Origin: Phycisphaerales bacterium
GTDB taxonomy: Bacteria; Planctomycetota; Phycisphaerae; UBA1845; UTPLA1
Assembly (NCBI GenBank): GCA_020639075.1
Contig: JACKHI010000002.1
Coordinates: 434,001-498,000 of the forward strand
Direction of reading: 5' to 3'
DNA length: 64,000 nucleotides
The notes beneath the pieces are model-generated. The model worked only from the letters and a program-made list of their open reading frames with translations. It did not search any database and had not been told where the DNA came from. Shown one piece after another: positions 52,684 through 61,780 of the stretch. Both the position numbers and the translations under genes were made by a program. The first letter of the stretch is position 1, and each line of letters starts with the position of its first letter.

Positions 52684-54806
52684 TCTTGCGCGTTGATCCC
52701 GAAATTCGTCGACATTTGGTGACTTCTCGAATCGTTGCCATGACGCGTGGACCAATACTAGGGAGCGCGGAATTAGCAATGGCACGAGCCATGGCCACCA
52801 GTCCCGTTGACAAAGCGGCGATTGGTCTTCTTGAGAGTGAAATCTTTGCGCTCGATCTGCAGCCAAGAGAGGCGCGACGAGCATTCGAAGAGTATGTAGA
52901 GCCGTTATTGGCAAGCCTAAGTCCCTCAACAGCTGCATTAATTGCGGACAATAAGGCGATGCTCTTGGTGACAGCGATGGAGGGAACAGGCGATTTCTAT
53001 CATCTGGTCGACGTTCGCCGAATCCTCGGCGTGGATCTGCGTGACCATGCATCCGTGCTTGAGGCGCGAAGCAATGCCGATGCCGGTAAGCACTTCAATG
53101 TGCTCCCCATCTATTGGCAGCAGCTAAGGCGTTCATATGAGCTTCAGAATTGGCGAGCGCGCAGAGTGGCGGAGGAGCTATTCTCCGAAGAGTGCATTCA
53201 TCTTGGTTGGCTGGATGAAGCTGCATATCACGCGATGCTTTCTGGAAACCATGCTGCGGTGGAACGAAGTGCCAGATCACTCTTGGTCAGTCGTTCACCC
53301 AAAATCGTCGGCAGCGCTTTGAAGAAACTTCTGGGGGCGGCGGCACTTCGGGAACATGCCCTACAGGCGATCCGAATTATTGCTATATGTGCCGATGCAA
53401 TTCCTGATGATCTGGTCGACGACGTTGCGGGATTGCTTATGAAGCACGCGGCCTTCCAGCCGACGGGTTGGCATGACCGTGGCATAGTCGAGTCTACATG
53501 GGACGCAATTGACGCAATTGCCCACCGACTCGACGGACAGGCTGTCCGCTCGCTGACGGATTTGGGGATCGAGCAACCTATTCTTAAAGATGGTGGGCCA
53601 CTTCGAAGCAACGTGATCGACGGCCTAAACGCATTGACTGCTCAAACAGCCCCCGGAGATCTTCAGAGACTTACGGACGTTGCCCTGAGTCTGGTAACAG
53701 ATCAACGTAATGACGTCGATTATGTCGAATCTCTGAATCTGTTATGCCGCATCGCTGATCGAGGGGGCGATGAGATTAAGTCTCAAGTGAGATCTAGGCT
53801 CTTTCCGTCGGGGGCTGAGATTCGAAACGTGTTGTTGGTACAGGTGGGGCCAATCCTGGGCTGGAATCCGATGAAGCCGGAGAGTTTCACGGAAGCAGCT
53901 GTGGCGGCAGCTAAAGCTATTCGAAAACAGGTGCAACGCATCGCTCCGGGGGAGGAACCGACGAATATCGGCGGATACGGAACCTATAGTAGTAGCGGTT
54001 CCGGTGGGCAAGTTGTTGTATATGTCCGCGGCGCCATGCATCTTATTGAAGCCCTGGCCCCATTTCGCGCAATCATTGAGGAAGCTACTTTGACTTCGCT
54101 GCTCGCGGCGATGCTCGACATGATTGCGGAGCCGGAGAATCTCATCGCCAACCGTACAGCACTTGCCTTGAGCCTGCGAAAGTTCATCGACCATTTTCCC
54201 ACTACTTTAGATTGTCGGGCTGTCGAAGTGCTTCATCCGCTTGCCAGTGGTGAGATCACTGAGCCCTCGCATTTGCCGAAACATGCCGAAGCGTTGAATC
54301 CTCTAAACCCGTTCAAATCCAGCGGAGGTGATCCCGTCGATTTGAGGGGGGCGGCGCTCATGCTATTGTGCGAGCTAGATAGGGAGCGCAAGAATGTGTG
54401 TACTCTGTTGCACAACCAGATTCTCTTAGCCGCGATCACGAGTGCCGATGCGGGTGTACGTCGCTACGGCCTCATCGCGGCGGCAGGGGGAGGGAATCTC
54501 TCGCAGATGGAGCAGACTGCGATCATGCTCGCTGGCCTCGATCCGGACCCGCAAGTTGCGCAAATGGCCATTCGAGCCATGACACGAGCCCACGGCAGTC
54601 AGAAAATGGAGCCTGTGCTGTGGCAAATCGCTGCGCGCGCGATCGAAATGGCCGCGAATTCCTCTGATGGAGGACACCGCGCCGCGGCCTCTGAAATGCT
54701 TAAAATGCTCTCAGAAACTCCGCCGGAATTAGAACAGAGGCTTGGAAATGTGAGAGAAAAGTTACAGCATGACCTGTTGTATTCGGTCAGGAAACCATGG
54801 ATTTGA
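52680..54806 (+). CDS. Large alpha-helical (HEAT-like) protein of unknown function
   Basis: 708 aa, no membrane segment, predominantly alternating short helices of HEAT/ARM character (AALREHALQAIRIIAICADA; AMLDMIAEPENLIANRTALA; AGVRRYGLIAAAGGG). No catalytic motif is evident. A small insertion, EEPTNIGGYGTYSSSGSGGQ, is glycine/serine-rich. It begins inside the HD gene's stop (ATGA). Helical scaffold proteins of this kind often sense ligands or hold partner enzymes in defence systems; the specific role is inference. Confidence 0.7.
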   Translation: MILRVDPEIRRHLVTSRIVAMTRGPILGSAELAMARAMATSPVDKAAIGLLESEIFALDLQPREARRAFEEYVEPLLASLSPSTAALIADNKAMLLVTAMEGTGDFYHLVDVRRILGVDLRDHASVLEARSNADAGKHFNVLPIYWQQLRRSYELQNWRARRVAEELFSEECIHLGWLDEAAYHAMLSGNHAAVERSARSLLVSRSPKIVGSALKKLLGAAALREHALQAIRIIAICADAIPDDLVDDVAGLLMKHAAFQPTGWHDRGIVESTWDAIDAIAHRLDGQAVRSLTDLGIEQPILKDGGPLRSNVIDGLNALTAQTAPGDLQRLTDVALSLVTDQRNDVDYVESLNLLCRIADRGGDEIKSQVRSRLFPSGAEIRNVLLVQVGPILGWNPMKPESFTEAAVAAAKAIRKQVQRIAPGEEPTNIGGYGTYSSSGSGGQVVVYVRGAMHLIEALAPFRAIIEEATLTSLLAAMLDMIAEPENLIANRTALALSLRKFIDHFPTTLDCRAVEVLHPLASGEITEPSHLPKHAEALNPLNPFKSSGGDPVDLRGAALMLLCELDRERKNVCTLLHNQILLAAITSADAGVRRYGLIAAAGGGNLSQMEQTAIMLAGLDPDPQVAQMAIRAMTRAHGSQKMEPVLWQIAARAIEMAANSSDGGHRAAASEMLKMLSETPPELEQRLGNVREKLQHDLLYSVRKPWI

Positions 54807-54807
54807 A

Positions 54808-54930
54808 ATGTCGACGGTGCGATTCCAGAGGCTATGGTCTGCGGCGATGTTATTGGCGTGTCCCGCGATCGTACTCTCCTTGGGGGGCGCCACTTCCGGT
54901 GGACGAACACATTCAAAGTCGGACCATTGA
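54808..54930 (+). CDS. Possible 40-aa lipoprotein or small secreted peptide
   Basis: ATG 54808 begins one base after the preceding stop. The product is 40 aa with a basic start, a hydrophobic core and a lipobox-like LLAC (RFQRLWSAAMLLACPAIV), followed by a short polar tail. No strong ribosome binding site is visible, and the size makes chance possible. It fills most of the 158-base gap before the helicase gene. Confidence 0.3.
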   Translation: MSTVRFQRLWSAAMLLACPAIVLSLGGATSGGRTHSKSDH

Positions 54931-54964
54931 AATCTAGAGGCGGCCGTTCATTGACTTGTGATTC

Positions 54965-57900
54965 ATGAGCTTTCTTGATATCGAAACGACGATTCTCGAG
55001 ATGCTCGCGGCTGAACGTCGGCCGCGCTCAACTCAGTGGATCACGAGCCGCACCAAACTTCCAGTTACACGGGTTTCTGATACGCTCCTGCGTCTTCATC
55101 GCGAGAAACGCGTCCGGCGCACTCACGGTCTGTGGGAGGCGACGGCGGCTGTCGTAAAACGACAAGGGCCTATCGGCGACGAATCGACGGATGGTGGGAC
55201 CACAACGAGGCAAGTTCCTCGCAATGGTGGCTTGAAGCAGCTCGATCCGTCGCAAAGCCGAAAGTGGGCTGATTTTCGCAAGCTCTGCCTGTACTACGCG
55301 GAGTGCATCCGCTTGGACGAGCGGCCCTATATCAGCGCGTGGCAATCGCAATTCGGCAAGACTTGGGCCGCCCTTACAGCTTCGGTGAATTGGCGGTCAT
55401 TGAGCGGTGAACAGCCCGTATCGGTTCCCTTGACGGACGACATTCGCACAATCATCCAATCGGATCGTGATTCGAGAGAAGTCGGTTCATTCGCCGTGGG
55501 GCTTGCAATCGATGTGTTTGATGCCGGCAAGAACGACGATGCCGGCGATCGCCTGCGCGGCGTGGTACCGATCATCATCGTGCGCATCTGGGCGGAGATT
55601 GATGGGGATCAAGTCATCCTACATCCGGTCGGGCGGCCGGAGCTCAACCAGAAGTGGCTGGAGCAGAAGTTCCGAACTCGTGACCGGCAGCGAGCGATTC
55701 TCGATGAGCTCGGCGTGCTGCCAACAACGACCGAAGAATTCGAGGATGATGAAGAGGGCATCTCGGAATTCCTCGAATTGCCTTCGGTTGAACAAACACT
55801 TGATCGGCTCTTCGTACTGACAAGATCTATGTGGGTTGAGCCAGGCGACATCTCCTCGCTTCGAGTCGATCCGCCGCTGCAATCCGTTGATCGTCCAGGA
55901 ATCTACAATCGGGTAATCATCGTTTCGATTCCTAAGCTAAAGTACGCCAGGCGGCTCTATGGAGAACTCCATCGAATCGCGAATGAGGCGACAGACGAGG
56001 ATCTCGACAAGACAGCATTGCGGTTCCTGTTCCCGAACCCGAGCCTGGGCAAGCTATCCGACCAAGTTATATCAGGCGACGCACTGACCGCAACTGAGCC
56101 GGTGCTATTGAACGGGGATCAGCGTGAGGCAGTGGCCGCGGCGTTGAGGTCAGATTTGACGGTCGTCACCGGGCCTCCTGGGACGGGTAAGTCGACGGTT
56201 GTCCAGACGGTGCTCGCTAATCTCGCCCTTCGTGGACGCCCAGGGTTGTTCGCGAGCCGGAATCACCAAGGACTGGAGGCTGTCGAGCCTCGAATCAATT
56301 CGATCGTCGAGCCTGATCGACTAATGTTGCGACCGGTCTATCCATTTAGCGAATCTTCACGACGATTCGACTGGCAACGCATGATGGTCGAGTTGCTCTG
56401 TCGTCCGAGTCGGCCGGGCATCCTTGAGGAACGCGACGCCGCTGTTCTCAAGGTGCATGAATTGGTGCGTGAGCACCGAACGGACGAAGAGCGATGCATC
56501 GAAATTCTCGATCTCCGCGATCAACTGGCAGAAGCCAACAAAGATGCGAAGGTCGCCCGCGAGGACTTGCCAGAATCTATCAAGTATGTTGATCGATGCG
56601 AATTTGAGCGGGCGCCTGTCGCGAGCTTGGTGCGGCTTTCGAACTTGTGGCAGCACAGGTTAGCACGAAAGGGCTGGCTAGCCAGATTGCTACGCAAAGT
56701 ATCGTCGTTGTGGATTCGATACAGGCTACGTCAAGTCTCCAAACGTGACATTGGCGATCCCATTCGGGACCTGTTGACGCTTGCGATCGCGCAGAACGAA
56801 CAGGGGCTGGGAGGGGCGCTCGACGTTTGGGCGAACATCAAGGAAGTGATCGAGAGAGAACGGCGGGCTGAGGTCCTCGAAGCATCGTTGCGAAGCGGCG
56901 ACTCATTCGCGGACATCCAGGAAACGCTGAATGAAAGGCAGTCGCTGATTGAAGAGCAAACGAAGTCCGCGCTCGCGCTCGTAGCGGCTTCATCTGGTGC
57001 GGGAATTACACCCGAATTGCGTGAAAGGCTAGCGGCACTGCGCGCCGGTCTCGCCAATCACGGCGACGCCCTTGATGACAATGATCCCTTTCGGCGGCAG
57101 ATTGCGAAAGCGTTTGCGGCAGCAATGCCTGAGTTGCTGCACCACTACCCGCTGTGGGCAACGTCAAACCTTTCCGTTTCCAAAGCAGTTCCGTTAGTGC
57201 CCGCCGTGTTTGATACTGTCATTATTGACGAGGCTAGCCAATGTGACGTGGCGTCGGTCATACCGCTCCTCTTTCGCGCGCGTCGATTGATGGTCGTGGG
57301 CGATCCACAGCAGCTACCGCATGTCACACAGTTGTCCAAGGAAGCTGATCTTCACGTGCGACGCCGGCTGGGAGTGGCGGACTTCGCTTTCGAGTCGTGG
57401 ACCTATCGCGTGAATTCGCTGTTTGATATTGCGAATTCCCGCCAGCATGCAGAACGCGTTGAGCTCAGGAGTCATTATCGCTGCCATCCTGCGATAGCGA
57501 GCTATTGCAACGACAGTTTCTATGGCAAATCGCTTTGGGTCCGTACGAGTGATAATGCCATTCGCTCAAAGTTTGATCGCTCGACGAGTTTGCGGGGCTG
57601 CACGTGGACTCACGTTGATGGTGACGCCAAGTCTGCCGGCCGCGGCAGCTACAGTCCGGCCGAAATTGAAGCAGTTGCGCGTGAGTTGTCTAAGCTTGCG
57701 GCGCAGGACTTTCCAGGCACAGTTGGAGTCGTCACGCCGTTTCGTGCCCAGGCGGATCGTCTTCGCGAGCGGTTATTCGAGAAGGGCAATACCAGTTGGC
57801 CCAATGAGTGGAAGTTGTTGATTGATACGGCAGATGGATTTCAGGGTGATGAGCGTGATCTGATGTTGTTTTCCTTGGTTGCAAGTCGTAATATGCCGTC

Positions 57901-58423
57901 AGGTTCTCAAGGGTTCTTGGCCAGTAGTCCAAATCGTTTTAATGTTGCCGTAAGCCGGGCACGCGCTGTTCTGCATGTGCTAGGTGATTCGGAGTGGGCC
58001 AGAGAATGTGGCATTCCGTACATTCAGGAATTGTGGAGAAGGTGCCAAGCGGAGAGCGAGGCTTCTCGGTCCATACGGTCCGAACTAATAGGCCCCGTTT
58101 GGGAGCCACGGTTTGCCGAGGCGCTTCGCGAGATCGGATTGCCGGTTGAGCAGCAGTATCCTGCCGGCGGCTATTTTCTCGACATTGCGCTGGTGCGTGA
58201 TGGGCTAATGCTTGACATCGAGGTAGATGGTGAGACTTACCACCGGGATCCCATCACGGGGTACCGCAAGATCGATGATGTCTATCGTGACATCGTTCTT
58301 CGGTCGCTGGGATGGACAGTGGCGAGGTTCTGGGTTTACGAATTGAAGGAGGACTTCGATGGATGTGTCGAAAGAGCTCGACGCGCCTTCGAGCGAGCAG
58401 AATCCGAGTCCGCGAGAGCATGA
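54965..58423 (+). CDS. UPF1-like SF1 helicase fused to a DUF559/Vsr-like nuclease
   Basis: 1152 aa. Layout: N-terminal winged-helix-like region (~1-65); unknown region; SF1 helicase core with Walker A GPPGTGKSTVVQ (~403), a long helical insertion (~480-700), Walker B VIIDEASQCDV (~752), GDPQQLPHV (~779), DGFQGDERDLMLFSLV and FNVAVSRARAVLHV; then a C-terminal endonuclease-like domain (~1045-1145) matching the DUF559/Vsr pattern: FLDIAL, LDIEVDGETYH, YRDIVLRSLGWTVARFW. It should unwind nucleic acid and cut it. The gene end overlaps the next start by 65 bases. UPF1-like helicases often act on RNA. Confidence 0.9.
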   Translation: MSFLDIETTILEMLAAERRPRSTQWITSRTKLPVTRVSDTLLRLHREKRVRRTHGLWEATAAVVKRQGPIGDESTDGGTTTRQVPRNGGLKQLDPSQSRKWADFRKLCLYYAECIRLDERPYISAWQSQFGKTWAALTASVNWRSLSGEQPVSVPLTDDIRTIIQSDRDSREVGSFAVGLAIDVFDAGKNDDAGDRLRGVVPIIIVRIWAEIDGDQVILHPVGRPELNQKWLEQKFRTRDRQRAILDELGVLPTTTEEFEDDEEGISEFLELPSVEQTLDRLFVLTRSMWVEPGDISSLRVDPPLQSVDRPGIYNRVIIVSIPKLKYARRLYGELHRIANEATDEDLDKTALRFLFPNPSLGKLSDQVISGDALTATEPVLLNGDQREAVAAALRSDLTVVTGPPGTGKSTVVQTVLANLALRGRPGLFASRNHQGLEAVEPRINSIVEPDRLMLRPVYPFSESSRRFDWQRMMVELLCRPSRPGILEERDAAVLKVHELVREHRTDEERCIEILDLRDQLAEANKDAKVAREDLPESIKYVDRCEFERAPVASLVRLSNLWQHRLARKGWLARLLRKVSSLWIRYRLRQVSKRDIGDPIRDLLTLAIAQNEQGLGGALDVWANIKEVIERERRAEVLEASLRSGDSFADIQETLNERQSLIEEQTKSALALVAASSGAGITPELRERLAALRAGLANHGDALDDNDPFRRQIAKAFAAAMPELLHHYPLWATSNLSVSKAVPLVPAVFDTVIIDEASQCDVASVIPLLFRARRLMVVGDPQQLPHVTQLSKEADLHVRRRLGVADFAFESWTYRVNSLFDIANSRQHAERVELRSHYRCHPAIASYCNDSFYGKSLWVRTSDNAIRSKFDRSTSLRGCTWTHVDGDAKSAGRGSYSPAEIEAVARELSKLAAQDFPGTVGVVTPFRAQADRLRERLFEKGNTSWPNEWKLLIDTADGFQGDERDLMLFSLVASRNMPSGSQGFLASSPNRFNVAVSRARAVLHVLGDSEWARECGIPYIQELWRRCQAESEASRSIRSELIGPVWEPRFAEALREIGLPVEQQYPAGGYFLDIALVRDGLMLDIEVDGETYHRDPITGYRKIDDVYRDIVLRSLGWTVARFWVYELKEDFDGCVERARRAFERAESESARA

Positions 58424-59759
58424 CTCTGATGGTACAACACCTACGAGTCTCTTGCGGAGCCCGATGTTCATGCTGGGGCTTGTCGCACTCGTTGCACTGC
58501 TGGTCGGTGGGGTCGCTGGGCAGCTTGTTGGCCTTAGATCGATCGAATCATACACGCAGCTCCGCGGTCGGCTTGTTGGCGTCGAATCCGAGTATGAGCG
58601 TGTTCAGGGCGAGTTGGCTAAGATCAATTCGACGCTTTCCACGACCAGGAGCGAATATGCTCAAGCCAAGTCCGATCTCGAGAGAGTTCAGAAAGACCTG
58701 AAGGAAGCAAAGACTGCGGAAGATCTTTCGCGAAACGCCGCTGCAGATGCACAGGCGCTGCTTGCCAATGCTCAGGTCGCTCAATCCCAGGCAGAAGCAG
58801 CAAGGGATTCTGCGAATTCTGAAACGAGCCAGGTGCGTGCCGAGCTCGCCGACTTGAGGCAGGCAATCGCCACAGCGCGCGCAGAACAAGACACACTGTC
58901 GAAGGCTGTCGAAGCGCTGCAAGGCAGTCGTGCGAACCTCGAAGAAACTCTTCGAAGATTGAAGTCTGAGAATGAGGCGTTGCGTACTGTATCGTCGCAG
59001 GTCGATGCCGCCCGAAATGAGCTGGGGGCAATTTCGCCGCGATTGGCAGCCGCTCGCGAAGAGGTCGAAAGGCTTGAGGCGAGACGAACTGCGATTAGCG
59101 GAGTTACTGCCGATGTGACGGCGCTGCAGTCTCAGCGCGACCGACTCAATGCCGAGATTGACCAGTTGAAGGCTACGCGTAGAACGACTGACTCAGTGCT
59201 CAAGCAAGTCCAGGGCGATCTGGCAAGTGCGAAATCCCAGCTCGCCGATGCAAGATCCGACGTGGCTTCACGCACAAGAGAAGGTACGGCGGCTCGACAG
59301 GAAACCGCCAGGCTAGAAGGAGCGAAAGGAGCCCTCACCACTGAGATTGATCAACTCAATCAACAAATCGCCAGCCGCAGAGCGGAGCTGTCTGGTGTAG
59401 ATGATGAACTCTCGCGGAAGCGACAAGCACTCAATATCGCGATCGCGCAAACGGAGAGTCAGCGCAACAACGTGAGTGAGCTGGCTACTCGCGCGGAGCA
59501 GTTGCGGGCTGACATCGACGCGAAGCAGGCCCTCGAGAAGCAACTTAAAACGTTGGAGTCGAGAATTTCCGCCAAGGAGTCGGAGCTTCGTGAAGTCGAA
59601 AGTCGAGTGACTCGACTTCGGAACGACGAGTCCGATAGGTTAGGCACGCTGCGATCTTTGTTAGATTCTATTGCATCCGCTGGCGAGGCGCTTAAGGCAA
59701 TGACGACTCAGAGTGCGGACGGCGTTACGAGCCAGCCGGCTTCTAAAGAGGGTAATTGA
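58359..59759 (+). CDS. Membrane-anchored long coiled-coil protein
   Basis: 466 aa. A ~30-residue cytosolic-looking N tail precedes one membrane helix (MFMLGLVALVALLVGGVAGQ, ~36-55), and then ~370 residues are nearly continuous heptad coiled coil (VRAELADLRQAIATARAEQD; LTTEIDQLNQQIASRRAELS). A perfect AAGGAGG at 58346-58352 fixes the ATG at 58359, inside the helicase gene. No enzyme motif is seen. Together with the next protein, which has the same helix-plus-coil start, it probably makes a membrane-attached scaffold for the helicase and McrB-like partner. Confidence 0.85.
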   Translation: MDVSKELDAPSSEQNPSPREHDSDGTTPTSLLRSPMFMLGLVALVALLVGGVAGQLVGLRSIESYTQLRGRLVGVESEYERVQGELAKINSTLSTTRSEYAQAKSDLERVQKDLKEAKTAEDLSRNAAADAQALLANAQVAQSQAEAARDSANSETSQVRAELADLRQAIATARAEQDTLSKAVEALQGSRANLEETLRRLKSENEALRTVSSQVDAARNELGAISPRLAAAREEVERLEARRTAISGVTADVTALQSQRDRLNAEIDQLKATRRTTDSVLKQVQGDLASAKSQLADARSDVASRTREGTAARQETARLEGAKGALTTEIDQLNQQIASRRAELSGVDDELSRKRQALNIAIAQTESQRNNVSELATRAEQLRADIDAKQALEKQLKTLESRISAKESELREVESRVTRLRNDESDRLGTLRSLLDSIASAGEALKAMTTQSADGVTSQPASKEGN

Positions 59760-59761
59760 GG

Positions 59762-61780
59762 ATGCCAAACCTGATCTACCCGTACCTCATTGGACTCGTT
59801 TCGACCATTGTGATTCCGATTGCCGCGTTGATTGCGTACATCACAACGAATGCCCGGCGCGTCGAGTATGAACGACTCCGACAGCGACTTCCGCTCGCGA
59901 CACGATACGACGACTTGGCAATGCGTGTCGCTGACATGGAACAAGAGAGCGACGAACTATCGGCCGAGCTGGCTGATGCACACCGGGTCATCGCTGAGGC
60001 CGAGGAGGGCCAAGTCTGGCTGCAGCAGCATGGCGAAGAGATCGCCCAAATGCGCGTGGAGAAAGAGCAGCTTGATAGGCATCGGCTCGAATATGAACAG
60101 GTTACCTCCCAACTTGCCGATCAGTCGGAGAAATTAGAAGATGCGACAAAGAAGCTTAAGCTGACGGAATTCGAGCACGAGGCCAAACTGAAGCATCTTG
60201 GGGAGATGGAAAAACGACTCGCTAATGTTGGGGAGACCGTCGAGCGCGCAGAGAGTGAGTTAAGTAAACTCCGCGAGTCGATCCGCCTGGCTGAGGACAG
60301 CTTGCAGAAGGCACAAAAGCGAGAGATAGATGCCGAGCGAAAGGCTTCCGAGGCCGAGGCCAAGCAGAAGGCGCTTGCGGTTCAGACAAAGGACTTGGAT
60401 GATCGTCGTCGCGAGCTCGCGTCATCGATCAAGAGCCTAGAAAAGGAAAGTAGCAAGCTGTCGACCGCGAACGCGAAAGCACAGGCCGAACTCGACGGGC
60501 TCGATATTCGCCTCGCTGAAACCCAAAGCCACCTCCAGGAGTTACGAGCGGAGGCACGCAAGCGAGACCGTGTGTTGGCAACGTCGGATGAGGCGTTTCA
60601 AGAACTCTGGAGACCGACGATTAATGGTGATGAGTTTCCCAAGGGTGAGCAGCGCGATTCGGACGAAACGGGGTTCATCAATGGTTGCGAGGAGTATTTG
60701 CGCGATCTCGGGCTTGTGTTCCCATCGCGAACAGTCAAAGCGTTCCATACCGCGTTGAAGACGGCAGATCAGACGCCTTTGCTCGTTTTGGCGGGGATTA
60801 GCGGTACGGGGAAAAGCCTTCTGCCCCGGCGGTATGCAGAGGCAATGGGTATGCACTTCCTGAGTGTGCCGGTTCAACCGCGTTGGGATGGCCCGCAGGA
60901 CCTTCTTGGATTCTTCAATTACCTCGAGAATCGATACAAGGCGACCGAGTTGGTTCGGGGCTTGATTCAGTTTGATGAGCACTGCAACGATTGGATTCCG
61001 AAATCTTACGAGCACTTCCTCGATGATCGAATGTTGATTGTCCTGTTGGACGAAATGAATCTGGCTCGCGTCGAGTACTACTTCAGCGAGTTTCTAAGTC
61101 GCCTTGAAACGCGTCGCGACATCGACATCGATAGGCCCGAGGATCGCCACAAAGCGTCTCTGTTGTTGGATCTGGGGGAAATCGAGACAGGATCACCACC
61201 TCGCATATTCGTGGATCGGAATGTGATGTTCGTAGGTACGATGAATGAAGACGAATCAACGATGACACTTTCTGACAAGGTGATCGATCGTGCGGCGGTT
61301 ATGCGGTTTGGGCGGCCAAAGAAACTCGACAATTCGACAATGAACAACGGACGAGCTAAGCGTTCGACAAGATATCTGCCCTATGAAACTTGGAGCGATT
61401 GGGTGGATAAGGGCCGGAATCGCGCAATCCCTGATGTCGCCGAAAAGGCTGTGCTTGAATTGAACAACGCATTAGCGCTTGTAGGTCGACCATTCGGATA
61501 CCGAACACGCGATGCAATCCTGGCGTATGTGCGGCAATACCCCGATCAGAACGACAGGGGATGGAACAACGCTGTTGCCGACCAGATCGAGCAGCGAATC
61601 ATGCCGAAACTTCGTGGCGTCGACTTGACCGACGACTCAGCAGCGAACGCGGTCGAAGCAGTTCTCAACTTGTCGACTCAGCTTGAAGACGACGCACTTC
61701 GCACGGCGATTGAAGACGCTCGAGCGACCGCTACAGGTCATTTGTTTACATGGGCTGGTGTCGAACGAGACGCGGATTGA
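59762..61780 (+). CDS. McrB-like AAA+ NTPase with N-terminal membrane helix and coiled coil
   Basis: 672 aa from ATG 59762 (AGAGGG upstream; a TTG two codons earlier is less likely). Membrane helix at ~6-26 (IGLVSTIVIPIAALIAYITT), coiled coil ~30-280, then a McrB-family AAA+ domain: Walker A LAGISGTGKSLLPRRYAEAM (~345), Walker B and the McrB-type LLDEMNLARVEYYFSEFLSR (~430), and sensor VGTMNEDESTMTLSDKVIDR (~490). The MNxDxS motif marks the McrB GTPase branch. It is expected to hydrolyse GTP or ATP and work with the DUF2357 protein encoded immediately downstream. Confidence 0.9.
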   Translation: MPNLIYPYLIGLVSTIVIPIAALIAYITTNARRVEYERLRQRLPLATRYDDLAMRVADMEQESDELSAELADAHRVIAEAEEGQVWLQQHGEEIAQMRVEKEQLDRHRLEYEQVTSQLADQSEKLEDATKKLKLTEFEHEAKLKHLGEMEKRLANVGETVERAESELSKLRESIRLAEDSLQKAQKREIDAERKASEAEAKQKALAVQTKDLDDRRRELASSIKSLEKESSKLSTANAKAQAELDGLDIRLAETQSHLQELRAEARKRDRVLATSDEAFQELWRPTINGDEFPKGEQRDSDETGFINGCEEYLRDLGLVFPSRTVKAFHTALKTADQTPLLVLAGISGTGKSLLPRRYAEAMGMHFLSVPVQPRWDGPQDLLGFFNYLENRYKATELVRGLIQFDEHCNDWIPKSYEHFLDDRMLIVLLDEMNLARVEYYFSEFLSRLETRRDIDIDRPEDRHKASLLLDLGEIETGSPPRIFVDRNVMFVGTMNEDESTMTLSDKVIDRAAVMRFGRPKKLDNSTMNNGRAKRSTRYLPYETWSDWVDKGRNRAIPDVAEKAVLELNNALALVGRPFGYRTRDAILAYVRQYPDQNDRGWNNAVADQIEQRIMPKLRGVDLTDDSAANAVEAVLNLSTQLEDDALRTAIEDARATATGHLFTWAGVERDAD

